A stretch of DNA of 32,982 nt, from positions 2,501-35,482 of the forward strand of contig CALSCR010003038.1 in NCBI GenBank assembly GCA_943704495.1, written 5' to 3'. Of the stretch, positions 19,663 to 32,819 are shown piece after piece; position 1 is the first letter of the stretch, and every line of letters begins with the position of its first letter. A model generated the notes under the pieces. That model was given only the letters and a program-made list of their open reading frames with translations, was not told where the DNA came from and did no database searches. The translations under genes and the position numbers were made by a program. The stretch is from Pigoraptor chileana. Lineage: Eukaryota; Opisthokonta; Filasterea.

Positions 19663-21825
19663 CTATGCCATTCGCGGCCGTTTCCGTTGGGGCTCATCCT
19701 CCTCGTCGAGGTCAGCATCGCTCTGGATCTCCTCATCAGATGGCTCTTCATTTTCGCCCACTTCAAATTCACCCTCGTCGTCCTGCAGCAGTAGCGCGAA
19801 GAATGCCACGAGTGATGGTCAATCCACAGCCTACAATTGAGTGGTCTCCAACTATGAAGATACGCGGCAATAATCCGTGATCGAAGTGGCTATTCTGACC
19901 GCTTTACCCAGGCCACCGGGGCAGTCACACGAACACACAGACACAGACAGACACACACAGACAGACACACACAAACGCACACATACCTCAAGATCCTCCT
20001 TTTGAAGCTCGGCAAGTGCGGAGGGCTCGGCTTCGTCGTCATCCTCATCCTCATCGTCATCATCGTCGTCCTATTTGCAACAGACGAGATATCCCAAGTG
20101 AGTTGACAGGAGCAATCGCACATTACATAGACGCACATCACACGGACGCTTGTGGCTCAATGCAGTTTGAATGGAACCAGCACTCATCGAGCGTATTTAG
20201 GCGGTCTGCCAATACGATTGGAGAGACTGGTTTGCGGAGTGGAACATTGAAAACACGGTATAACCACAACAGAACCAAAAAAGCATGCAGCTGAGCATCA
20301 ATCACAAACCTGCTCAGCTTCATTGTCGCCGGCCTCGTCTTCGTCGTCGACGTCCTCCTCCTCCTCCTCCTCCTCTTCTTCTTGATCATCATCTCCCTCT
20401 CCCTCTCCCTCTTCCTCCCCCTCTCCCTTTGCATCAAACGTGACATGGAAAATAAAATCAAAACCAATGAAGAATGACAACGAGACAGCCCAAACGGATA
20501 TCTTACAACGATATCAACTCAACACACCACGGCGGCAGAGTCGTCTTCCTCGTCGCTTTCGTCTGAAAGGTTGAAGAAAACGGTGAGAAAATGAGACGCC
20601 AGCCAATTCAATACAATATGATACACAGAAAGTGCAGTTCATGCCTCGGCATTCAAGCACAGCCAATACACAGGCTACGTGCAAAGCCCCACATAAGCGA
20701 ACCACAAACACAAACTTACACACACAGCCGAAAACACATACAATAATGCTGCACGCACCCTCTCCCTCCTCGTCGTCGTCATCATCATCATCTTCATCAT
20801 CGTCATCGTCGTCATCATCATCTTCCTCCGACTGTTCAACATATTAAAATAGTAAACATACATTCATAACCGTTATTCATATGTAACAAACCAAAAGAAC
20901 ACTGAAACAGACACCACACTGCCCGCTGCAGATTAACTCCCTGCTCCCACCTCGCTTTCGTCATCGTCATTGTTGGAGTCACACACAACCCGAGTGAGCG
21001 ACGGCACCATCTTCAGCAGGCGATCTTCCAAGTCCGGAATATCAGTCACCTCGCAGTTGACGAGGTCAATCTTGTGCAAGTTTGGCAGTTGGCGCTGCAG
21101 ATTTTCATCGCAAGAAAAGCCACCACGGAAAACCGGGTCAGTTCGAATTTGAATCACAACTGCGGTCCTTGCAAATGAATACTAAACCGAAAGGCATTAC
21201 TCACAAGCGCTTCTAGAGCTGAAAAGTCCTTAATCTTGTTGTTTGCCAGAAGCAGTGTCGCAAGCGCTGGGCATCCAGCAAGGTTTTCGAGTCCTCCAGC
21301 AATGCGGTTGTCACTCAGTGCAAGCTAGAGGCAGAGGCAGGGGGTAGAGAGGAGAAGGAAAGCTCAGTGTCTCAGACGCTTATTAGGATGCTTCGAATCC
21401 AGCACTCCGACTACGCGTTGATCAGACTAAAACGTTTTACGCACAAACCGACTACACGGCAAGACCACCACACATTCGGCGGAATGCGCACCTTCTTGAG
21501 AAGGGGAAGCGTAGGGAATCCCTCCAGAGAATTGATGCCGCAATTGACCATACTGAGCTCCTTCAGACTGGAAAACGCCTCAGTGATGCCCTCCATCTTG
21601 CTCGTGCGACAACCATCGAGGAATAGATGTGTGATCTGCGAGATAAACACAAGCATTCGGTCTATTGAGTGCCAGTTCCCAGAAAATAAACACATAGGAG
21701 GGCTGACTAATGATGAACAGGCTGATTCGAGCAGTATCGCCCCGGAGTGTGTTGAAAGGTTTCTAAATCCTAGTCACCGTTGATGGGTCTCGCCCGCGCA
21801 GCTCAAGTTGTACCCGCTCCTCCAT
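19663..21825 (-). CDS. ANP32-like acidic leucine-rich nuclear phosphoprotein
   Basis: ANP32 proteins bind histones and phosphatase 2A and act in chromatin and transcription, mainly in the nucleus. Nine exons join in frame: 21825-21778, 21635-21492, 21324-21205, 21094-20951, 20831-20759, 20562-20528, 20426-20310, 20070-19987 and 19782-19663, giving 294 residues. The start [16 protein letters not shown] matches the family N-terminus. Leucine-rich repeats follow: [53 protein letters not shown] and [17 protein letters not shown]. The cap [30 protein letters not shown] is diagnostic. The remaining five exons encode an almost wholly Asp/Glu tail. It ends with a basic cluster QRKRPRMA, a likely nuclear localisation signal, as in the animal proteins. 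The acceptor before 20426 (gcaaag) is weak. The promoter region is shared with coronin. Confidence 0.88.
19926..19986 (+). repeat. (CA)n-rich tract in the last ANP32-like intron
   Basis: An imperfect CACA/CAGA tract sits just downstream of the donor at 19986 of the ANP32-like gene, that is (GT)n on the sense strand. Confidence 0.75.
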
Positions 21826-22804
21826 GGCTGCGGAATTCAAGTGCACCGGGTTATGTCGAACAAAAAGCACAGACTGTTTTCAAACAAGGGACATTTAATC
21901 GTTGCAACCGTGTGTTTTAGAAGGGATTCACAACTGAGAAGAATGAAGGGTGCGATTATGCACAAAGGAAAACGGAGAGCGTGAGACACCGGGCAGCCCG
22001 AGTGACTGAGGACTGAGAGTGTGGCAACTTTCATCTGCCGTTTGCGTCTTCAATTCGCGCTCTTTTTGCAGTATTCCGATTACGTTGCGAGTGTTCGCAA
22101 ACGATTTCAATTGGATGTCTTCAATTTGTACTTACTCGATCATTTGGAAATGGTAATGGAAGAGGTTTATTTCATTCACACTAATACTTAGCCAAATGTC
22201 AGATTAAGTCGACAACTTGCTTTCAGAGGACGAGTATGCTTAATGTGGGCCTTTCAATGCTGAAGAGTTCTATACTGATTCTATCTAAATTACTTAATGT
22301 CTATATCTAATCAACGTGAGTAAGGGCCCCGCTCAAAACCACACCCACACCTTTTTGTCAGCCGTTTTCTGCAAATAATTTGCGGTTTCTATAGAGTGAG
22401 TATTGATTTATAAACTGTGAAATAAAGACCTCCACCAGCTGGGAGACCAAAACACAAACACACGACACAGCAACAACACACACACAACACACACACGCAC
22501 ACACACACACACGCACACGCACATACACACACACGCACACACATACACACATACACACATACACACGCTCACACATACACACACTCACACACACACCACT
22601 AAGTAATCTCTTTGTTTATACAAACGAGTGGTTGTCACTTGTCCAGTTAATTGAAATTCCCTGGTGGGTGTTAGAAATAATCGGCCTTGAGTGCTGTCCC
22701 ATGTGCGTTCGCCGCTGGATTTACGACATCGATGGACTAAATCTGTTTTGTTGTGTTTACTACCTTTCTTTGTATTGCAGGTTGTTGTGGTGCGATTTAC
22801 GAAA
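21826..22804. promoter_or_regulatory. Divergent ANP32-coronin region with (CA)n tract and a possible leader intron
   Basis: This 979-base stretch separates two start codons on opposite strands. It has a (CA)n tract at 22453-22598. A strong acceptor, tttctttgtattgcag, ends at 22780, only 24 bases before the coronin ATG. It suggests a non-coding first exon upstream for coronin, but I cannot place its donor. Confidence 0.45.
22453..22598 (+). repeat. (CA)n microsatellite
   Basis: Nearly pure CACA with CATA and CGCA interruptions, about 145 bases, in the ANP32-coronin intergenic region. Confidence 0.9.
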
Positions 22805-24805
<2,001 letters not shown>

Positions 24806-25298
24806 TTGCACCAGTAATAGCACCCGCCACCCTCTCGCCCTCTCGATTTTGCACCAATGCACACACCGCCACGCCGCGCCGCGCCGGCTGAGGGACCCCC
24901 CTGTCGCGCGGGGTCACGTGGCCTGTGTTTAACGCACCTCGCACTGTTACCCCCCTGTATGATTTTCTTTAGCATTTGTATCATTTTTTCCGTTTAAAAC
25001 GGAAAAAAACACTTTGAAATATAGCGTGTCGCCGCGCCGAAACATTAACTGTTGTTTTTGTTGGCCACAGTATTTTCTGCAAAACACATTTGATATGATG
25101 TAGCCTGCCTAAAATAGGGCTGGAAGAGGTCTGGTTGATTCGGGCTTAAGTCAAGTGAGTTCTCAACCAAAACATAAGAATTTAATGATAGAACGGACAG
25201 ACGAGAAATATAGGATTCCAATCAGTGGTTTAAGTGTGCCCATGGACTCCACAAGGACAGACGGGAGAGAGGCTCACAGACCAATACACGGCACAGCC
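24806..25298. other. Convergent intergenic region with a near-perfect inverted repeat
   Basis: The region lies between the stops of coronin and the ligase-synthase gene. At 24984-25008 two 12-base arms (TTTTTTCCGTTT and AAACGGAAAAAA) are separated by one base. CACGTG also occurs at about 24915. No gene is seen. Confidence 0.55.
24984..25008. terminator. Inverted repeat between two converging genes
   Basis: The 12-base arms are fully complementary, with a T-run on one side and an A-run on the other, so the structure reads alike on both strands. Its position about 180 bases past the coronin stop and 290 bases past the other stop would suit a shared 3'-end element. That role is inference. Confidence 0.35.
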
Positions 25299-28200
25299 TC
25301 AGCGCTCAACGGGATTTGCAAAGCCAAGTTCCCGCCCAATGTCCGTCAGCACATCGATGGCGCGCCGAATGTCGTCGACCGTGTGCGTCTGCGAGAGGAA
25401 GAAGCGGAGGCGTGCCTGGTTTTCCTCAACGGCGGGATAGATGATGGGCTTGACGTCGATCCCTCGCTTTGCCATCATCTCGGCTGCCTGTGCGCACCGC
25501 TGCGTGTCTCCAATAATGACGGGGACAACGGGTGAGTCGTGGCTGCGGCCGACATTCATCCCACGCTCGCGCGCAAGCGAGAGAAACAAGCGCGAGTGCT
25601 CGGCCAGGTCAGACACGCGGACAGGCTCTCGCACGGCGATGCGCAGGGATTCGAGTGCGGCGGCGGCGTTGGACGGCGTCATTCCAACGCTAAAGACAAA
25701 GCCTGGGCACGTGAACTTGAGGTATTCAACAAGGGCCTTGCTGCCAGCAATGTAGCCACCGCAGCTGCCGAGGGCCTTGCTGAGCGTGCCCATCCACACA
25801 TCAACAGCAGTGGGATCTACGCCGTGATACTCGGCCAGGCCGCGGCCCGTGCGACCTAGGACGCCAATCGAGTGTGCTTCGTCGACGTACAACATGGCGC
25901 CGTGCTTGCGCTTCATGCTGACAAATTCGGGGAGGTTGGGAATGTCCCCATCCATAGAGTAAACACCTACATGGTTGCGAATACAAAACAAATGCGATTG
26001 CTTTCAGCATTTACACGCACGTGGTGACAAAGAAGAAAGGAGATAGCGGGTGTCATAACAAAGAGTGCACTTCCATCACAAACAGCAACTGGGCCAGTAA
26101 AGAACAGAAAACAATGTGCCCTTGAGAAGAACACATTCCCACGCCGCCACCCACGCCCACCTTCAATCACAATAAGAACGCGGCGGTACTTGTGGCGCAC
26201 CGACGCAAGGATGCGCTCTGCCTGCTGCCAATCGTTGTGGGGAAAGGGCACAACTGTCGCACGTGACAGGCGCTGCCCCATAACAATGCTGTTGTGGTTT
26301 AAGGCGTCGCACAGAATAAGATCCTGCGGGCCCACGAGATGTCCGATGGTGGTCACATTAGCAGAATGCCCACCCACAAACACAACAGCGCTTTCCACGC
26401 CGAGAAACGCCGCAATTTCGTCCTCCAGGTCGACGTTCAGTTGTGTCTGCCCAACAATGGGCGACGAGCACATCGATGTCCCGTACTCGTCAATGGCGCG
26501 CTTGCTCGCCTCGACCACCTCCGGGTGCCCCGCGAGGCCAAGATAATTGTACGTGTTAAAGTTGAGGCGCGAGCGGCGGTCCTGTGCGTTCAAGATGGTG
26601 AGGTATGGGATGGAGATGCCTGCCTCTTCAAGCTGCGCCTTCTGGCGGCGGAGACCGACATACTCTGGAAACTCCTCGACCTCAAAGTACTCGCGCGGGA
26701 CTTCCTGCCCGGGCTCCAGCTGCGCGAAACGATCTGAGGACGCGGATACCCCATCGGTACCAACAGCAGCAGACGCACACCCGCCAGACGCAACAAACGA
26801 GGCAAGGGCTCGCACCGTTGTGCGCTCAAAGAACGCAGACGGAGGAACAACTACGCCCAGCCAATTGCCGAGATCGGCAGCGAGCCCGACAAGCGCAATC
26901 GAGTCCATACCAAGCGCCGCCCACGTGGCGTTGGCGTCCGCGGCAGAAACGCGCGGCGCAATCTTCCGCAACAGCCACCGCTCAATGTCGGCCGCTGGCG
27001 GAAGCTCCCCGCGGGCATCGCCACTGGATGCAGTCGACTGGGCGTCGTCGTCACGCTGAAAGTCGAACGTCTGCGTAAACTGGGCACGCAGAGTTCCCGC
27101 TAGGTACTGTGACCGGGCACCGTGCCTCTGTATCTTCCCGCTGGTCGTCTTGGGAACGCAGCGGGGGCGGAGGAGACAGATGGCATAGCAGGCCAGCTGG
27201 TGCTCGGCAAAGACGGCGTCCTGCACGGCGCGCACAATCTCTGCGTGGGCGGCGGGAAGCTCAACCTCGCGCAATTCGGCCGCAACGACCACACGCTCAT
27301 TGCCGTCCTTTTCAATGGAAAACGCGGCAACACATCCGGGGCGCACCTTGTCGCTTGCCTGTTCCACGGTAAGCTCAATGTCTTGCGGGAGAATGTTGCG
27401 TCCGCGGACAATAATAATGTCCTTAATGCGGCCAGTGACATACAGCTCGCCGCCGCGCATAAAGCCGAGATCACCCGTGCGCAAATGCAACGTCTCCGTG
27501 GGGTCTCCTTTGATGCGTGCGCGGAACATGAGCTCCGTCTGCTCCGGGCGCTTCCAGTAACCATGCGCGTTGCTCGACCCAGACACCCAAATCTCGCCCA
27601 CGCCATCCTCGCCAACGCGCTCGTGCGTGTCCGGGTCCACAATAACGACCGCCTGGTCAGGACACGACTTGCCGCACCCGACAAGACGAACAACATCCTT
27701 GAGCGCGGCAGAGCCCACGTCGACGTCCTTGACAAGCTTTTCCATCTCGAGTGCCTTCTTGTCAACGTGAAGCACAATAAAAGGCGCCGGGTTCAGCGGG
27801 TCCTGCCGAGTGCATGTGAGCGTCACTTCGGCAAGTCCATACCCGCAGTTGAACGCGTCGGCCCGGAAACCGACGGGTGAAAACCTATCCACAAATGCGT
27901 CCAGCGCCTCGGGACGGATGGGTTCCGAGGCACAAATGGCACTGGTCCACTGGGAGAGCTCGAGGGTGTCGCGCTGGGCGTCCGTGGTCTTCCTTGCGGT
28001 GAGGGCATACGCGAAATTCGGGGCGCAAGTGTGTGTGCCACCGTACTTTGAGATGGTCTGCACCCACAGAAAGGGGTTCTTGATGAAGGATATTGGGGAG
28101 AATTGGACGACATGAGCGGCTGCAACCATGGGCACAATGATGTAACCAACAAGACCCATGTCGTGGTACGAAGGCAGCCACGAGACAAGCACGTTGTCCG

Positions 28201-29239
28201 GGCGGATGCTGTCCCACGTGAGCATCTGGCCCATAATGTTGCCGTGGGAGACCATGACTGCCTTCGGGTCTGAAGTCGACCCGCTCGTGTACTGGAAAAA
28301 CGCAATGTCCGTCCTTGAAACATCGGTGGGCGCATACGATCCGGCGAGGGCGTCGGGAAGCGCATCTGTCGTCAGCCACTGCAGTGACGCAGGCCAACGT
28401 ACGCCGCCGCCAAGAATCGACTGACGGATGGTGCCGACGCCGGTCGCAAGATTGTACATGTGGGATGTGAGCACAACGCGGGCGCCAGAGTCCTCGGCGA
28501 CCTTCCTGCATTCGCAACACACGATTCATGGTGGATGTTACAGTGAAGAATGAATATATACATTGGTTGCGCATCCAGACGCTTGAGAAGCGAGCACAGC
28601 ACAACAGGAGAATGGCAAAGGACAAATAAAGTGCAAATGGAGGATAAACACAAATACATGCATTAAATACAGTGTAAAATGTGGCAAGAAGTATAACATT
28701 CACCATCAATCACACACCAAAGCAGCATACATGTAGAAGTACTAGACTAACCAACCTGAACTTATGCATGTCCTTCGCAAGTGTCTGTGGATTTGGGGGG
28801 TACACTGGAACGGCGATGGCGCCGGCGTAAAGGCAGCCCCAAAACGCGACGACAAAGTCAAGGCCTGGCGGGTATGCAAGAATGACACGGTCGCCCGTCT
28901 TGAACGCGGGCGTGCTCTGCAGAAGGCCTGCGACTTTGCGCGCCTCGAGATCCATCTCAGCAAAGTTGAGACGATCAACAACAGCGCCATCGTCGCCCAA
29001 AAACGTGTGCGTGGGCTTATCGGGATGTTGGAGGGCACGCCACTTTAAAATGTGAACGACTGTGGGAAACGAGCGAATTATCGACGAACTCGCATGGACA
29101 ACGCCAGAAAAGTCAAAGGATGTGCTGCAGAAAGAAAAAAACACAAATTGTCCCCAGAAGAAACACACAAAAATAGAAGGTCAAATCAGAACGGATTTCA
29201 CCACGCAGCCGGTGTGGGCAAAATGTAAGCGAGCGGCAT
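25299..29239 (-). CDS. Fatty-acyl-AMP ligase / acyl-carrier / alpha-oxoamine synthase fusion
   Basis: Exons 29239-29205 (tentative), 29124-28756, 28505-26161 and 25966-25299 join in frame to 1138 residues. Part one is an adenylating enzyme of the fatty-acyl-AMP ligase type: RVILAYPPGLDFV, YTSGSTSDPKAVMVSH, GEIWVSGSSNAHGYW, LRTGDLGF, GRIKDIIIVRGRNILPQDIE and TTSGKIQR (Lys codon 27136-27134). Part two is a phosphopantetheine carrier, with GMDS holding the attachment serine (26902-26900). Part three is a PLP enzyme of the KAPA/ALA/serine palmitoyltransferase family: NTYNYLGLAGHP, CDALNHNSIVMG, YVDEAHSIGVLG and the PLP lysine in TLSKALGSCGGY (25778-25776). The order predicts ATP activation of a fatty acid, loading on the carrier, then decarboxylative condensation with an amino acid to an alpha-aminoketone. 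No reductase or release domain is seen. The amino acid cannot be told from sequence. The first exon, MPLAYILPTPAA, was picked by phase; the alternative is ATG at 29168. Confidence 0.92.
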
Positions 29240-30223
29240 CGACGAACCTCCTTTTTGGAACGGGCGTTTGCGTGCTGCGCGTGGTTGCATTGCGTTGCTT
29301 TCCCAAGACGAGGACAAACAATGCATTGAACATGGCAAGGACAGAGCGAAGTGCACCTCGAAAGCGGCGCGCAACGGCATCCACGGCACTGCCCGAGCCG
29401 ACAGGCATACCTGCAATGGCACAGAGAGGCACACCCGCTGAGATCACTTGCGGTCACATGACATTGAAGCTGTTGCGGGCGGACCACCACTGCATCTCCT
29501 TGAACAAGAGACCACCACTGGATCTTCTTGAACAAGAGGAGTTATTTCGGCCAAAGTACCAGCCACACCCAATTCATACATGCGACGGAATTACGCAGCC
29601 CCACACCCACCATGCTTGCCCGCCATGATAAGCGACCTACGCCACAAAAAAACACACACACAGCCACACACACAGCCACACACACAGAGACTGACGACAA
29701 CACAACACGGCAGAGGATGTTTCTTATGTGCGCGAATCATTCTGTTATCCTTATATGTTTATGGGGCTCCAGTGATGCACGCGACCTGAGAATGTTCGGC
29801 TGTGGCGTTGGTGGGGGCAACCAATGGGAATGAAATCACGCGCCATGACACACACATGGTGGCACGTGACATAATCACGTGCTACCAAGATGCAAATGTG
29901 ATCACGTGATCTAGAGGCGCGTGTGGTCACGTGAGAGTAATTGCAAAGTTTACCGACGGACAGAATTTACTGAGCCAAAAAACAGCAGCGTCTGTTGTGC
30001 AGAATTTCAGTGTGGGTTTTTTGTGGAGTGTCTGGTTCATGGATGGAAGAGAATACTTTGTTTTATCATCATCACGAATACTGCAAACTACTGATGGTAC
30101 AGTTTGCATTGCTCCGTGGCGCACGCCTCGGTCCCTTCGGCTCCGCTGCAGCATCATTTCACACGTTGTTGGCCTGATCTTTCCGCTCGGCTCACCCTCT
30201 TTCTCGTGCGCGTGCTCGCTACC
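29240..30223. promoter_or_regulatory. Divergent region between ligase-synthase fusion and glycosyltransferase, with CACGTG cluster
   Basis: About 1 kb separates the two starts. Four CACGTG palindromes lie at 29863-29868, 29876-29881, 29903-29908 and 29928-29933. One sits in the 12-base palindrome GATCACGTGATC. A (CA)n-rich tract is at 29645-29690. Short open frames here carry no recognisable domain. Confidence 0.6.
29863..29933. promoter_or_regulatory. Cluster of four CACGTG E-boxes
   Basis: Four copies of the hexamer occur in 71 bases, where chance predicts far fewer than one. Flanks favour TCACGTGA. This is a standard site class for bHLH-zipper transcription factors. Its place between two divergent genes suggests joint control. 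Confidence 0.6.
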
Positions 30224-31756
30224 ATGCTGCGCCTGGCCGCGCGGCTGGGCGCAGTGTATTCGTTTGCGCTGCGGGCACTCTCGTCGCGCTTGCTGCGTAT
30301 TTTGTGGGGGGATCGCCGCTCTGGACAGTTCGATAAGGTGCTGCGACGGCTCTCGTTGGCCACCGTCGTCTTCTTCATTCTTTACAAGGTCACGATGTTT
30401 GATGACTGCTTGCATGAGGCTGGCCATGTCGCGCTGCGCCTTTTTCCGCACGATATCAACTCGCGGCGGTGTGAGATCTGCCCTTGGCTCGTTGGTGGCC
30501 CCTGTACGACAAGCAGATTGACCATGCCGGGTGTCGACTGCTACTGCGATTGTTTTTCAATGAGCCTTCACTCGTCAAAAGCGTCGCCACTCTTTGCGGA
30601 ACCGCCACAGAGGCCAATCGTGCCGAACACAGTGCGTGCGAAGACGCAGATTCTCTTCTACAATTCCTTTGAAATGTACTCGTCACAGATGGAGCGGAGT
30701 TACATTGCACTCTTTGAGGCGTCGCGAGTGCATCCCGAAATTGATGCGGTCATGTGGGGGCCCGGCTTCCGGCACTACGACAGTACGTACACACTTTCGG
30801 ATAACGTGCAACGGCGCTACGGTGGAAAGGACCATTTTGACCTAGTGGTAATCTGTCCGTTTAACATTGATAGACTGTCGGTCTACGACCTCGCCGTGGC
30901 AGACATTGCCCCGCACTCGCCGATTCTCTATCGCGCGCACGAGTGCCGCTACGCAGTCTGTTACGGCAACTTTGTGCTGACAAAAGCGTCGATTTTAATG
31001 TTTGCGTACGCTGTCGAGGTAGATCAGTATCGCAGTCTCGAGCGGACTTCGCTGCTGCTTCACAGTCCGCATGTGGTGGACACGTCAGTCTTCCACGCCG
31101 ACGTTGCATCTCAGCGAACTGTGGACGTCCTCCTACCGGGGAATCCGGGAAGCAACTATCCGTTCAGGCGGCGGCTACGGGATCTCATCTTTGACGGGCG
31201 ATTGCCTGGGACGCTCGTGCGGAAACATCCGGGGTACCGCTTGCAGGGGGCAACAAGTGAGGACGCCGAGGGTAGCATCAAGTTTGTGAATGTTGTGAAC
31301 GAACAGTACGACGAATATGCGCGAAGTTTGAAGCAGGCAAAGATTGTTCTCGTCACGTCGTCCATGTACCGTTATGCTGTGCTCAAGTACGCGGAGGCTG
31401 CTGTGGCGGGTGCCCTCATTATTGGAGACATTCCGTCGGAAAGGGGCTCTGATTTCCGAAGATTCGTCGTCGAAATTCGCCGGACAGATACAGACGAGCA
31501 GATAGAGCGCACAATCAAGTTCTGGCTCGATCGGCCGGAGGAGAGAGTGGCGCGCGCGCTGATTGGCCAGGAGTATTTCCTGAGGCGAGTTGCGCCCAAA
31601 AACGCCGTTGATCTGATGTTGTGGTCGCTGTCGGTGTACCAGCGCGGGCTTCGGGGGTCGTTTGTTGGGACGGAGATCGAGCCCGGCTATCGCATGCAGT
31701 GCTGGCCGCTGCAGGCGGAGAGAACGTACTGCAAGCTCACCGGCTGCGACAAGTAG
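30224..31756 (+). CDS. Glycosyltransferase-like type II membrane protein
   Basis: A single open frame of 510 residues from ATG at 30224; the frame stays open upstream to 30104 without better start context. The short N-terminal cytosolic part is basic (LLRILWGDRRSGQFDKVLRR), followed by a membrane segment (SLATVVFFILYKVTMF), the layout of Golgi or ER glycosyltransferases. The lumenal part has a Cys-rich region (CEICPWLVGGPC, GVDCYCDC), then ILFYNSFEMYSSQMERSYIALFEA. The C-terminal half resembles the CgeB/Glyco_trans_1_2 type of GT-B fold: DVLLPGNPGSNYPFRRRL, VRKHPGY, YARSLKQAKIVLVTSSMYRYAVLKYAEAAVAGALIIGDIP. In that family the last stretch binds the sugar nucleotide. The assignment rests on this pattern and donor and acceptor are unknown. 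There is no intron. It is divergent from the ligase-synthase fusion. Confidence 0.72.
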   Translation: MLRLAARLGAVYSFALRALSSRLLRILWGDRRSGQFDKVLRRLSLATVVFFILYKVTMFDDCLHEAGHVALRLFPHDINSRRCEICPWLVGGPCTTSRLTMPGVDCYCDCFSMSLHSSKASPLFAEPPQRPIVPNTVRAKTQILFYNSFEMYSSQMERSYIALFEASRVHPEIDAVMWGPGFRHYDSTYTLSDNVQRRYGGKDHFDLVVICPFNIDRLSVYDLAVADIAPHSPILYRAHECRYAVCYGNFVLTKASILMFAYAVEVDQYRSLERTSLLLHSPHVVDTSVFHADVASQRTVDVLLPGNPGSNYPFRRRLRDLIFDGRLPGTLVRKHPGYRLQGATSEDAEGSIKFVNVVNEQYDEYARSLKQAKIVLVTSSMYRYAVLKYAEAAVAGALIIGDIPSERGSDFRRFVVEIRRTDTDEQIERTIKFWLDRPEERVARALIGQEYFLRRVAPKNAVDLMLWSLSVYQRGLRGSFVGTEIEPGYRMQCWPLQAERTYCKLTGCDK

Positions 31757-32819
31757 TCAGTGGCATCCGTTGGGGCTTGCATACGCAGGACTTGCGGACG
31801 GCATGGGTGCCAATGCGTCTGTTTTTGATGTTTTTTTGTTTCTGCTTTCATGTCGCTTATGTATATTTGTGTTGTTGTGCGGTCGCTGCGTGCGCGTGGG
31901 TGGGTTGTTATATTTTGAGGCATATTTGATTTGCTTGTGTGAACTACCTTTTCACATTCAATTAAATCCATATACGCCAAGCGTCTTGTGAGCAATTTGA
32001 CCCATTGCGCTTTCGTGATCGTATTTACAATTGTTTAGATACTGTGACGCATTTCGCCAGAAGCGAGCGGTGTGTGCCACTGGCAGATGAGTATAGCGCT
32101 GGGAGCAAAAAGGATAGCGAACGAGACCTATACGATCGCGTGAAGGCTTAATCCGATTTACAGCAATATCAATCAAATTGAACAACTTATCCCCTCCATG
32201 CAACAAGAGATATAAGATGTCGCAGGCGTATCGGCTAGTGTGAGAGAGCGCGAGCGAGGAGTGCGAAATGGGGTCCTTCGGCATCAAACGCCTCATGCAC
32301 AAGACCATGCACGGAAAGGAGACAGCGTGCCGGGAGAAAAAGCGAGGGCTTAGTTTTCAACATCGCGGCTCATGTCAAACAAATTGACGGTCCGAAGTTT
32401 CTGTGGCAGTTGTTTGAGCATGAAGGAAGAGATGAATGGTTATGATCAGATAGAAATAAGAGGGGAAAGCGCACTGATGAAATGAGAGCTCACAAACAGA
32501 GATGAAAACGCAAAGAATACACGCAAAACCCACGTCAGGCACCAAGTCATTGCGTATGGACGGGAGCTCGATCATGGACGGCGGCTGCGTCGCTCTCGGC
32601 TTTTCAGAGCCTGTGAGTAAAGGTTATCAAAAAGTGGTGTTGTCAAAAGGTGGTAGAGAAACAAATATGCACACAACGACATCTGAACGTGTGCTTCGGT
32701 GTCAAAAAACAAATTACACCGGCTTTGCTTTCCCGGAGTACAACTTGCCTGTTGGATGCCAGTACTGATGTGCTCGCGGTGTGTAATATTTTCCGGGGGC
32801 GCCTGGCTGTGGCATGAAC
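31757..32819. other. Region without a supported gene
   Basis: About 1 kb downstream of the glycosyltransferase-like gene. One short stretch at about 32558-32614 (MDGSSIMDGGCVALGF...) ends in a consensus gtgagt donor and could be an exon, but nothing supports it further. Confidence 0.4.

Noticed and set aside
21360-21420. tRNA-like GCTCAGT...TTCGAATCC pattern
   Set aside because: No acceptor stem pairing or proper anticodon arm could be drawn, and it lies in an ANP32-like intron.
27122-27880. Plus-strand frame of 252 codons within the ligase domain
   Set aside because: It is the antisense shadow of the ligase exon, kept open by its GC-rich codon use.
31958-32308. 116-codon minus-strand frame
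   Set aside because: No recognisable motif or splice sites; composition is unlike the coding exons in the window.
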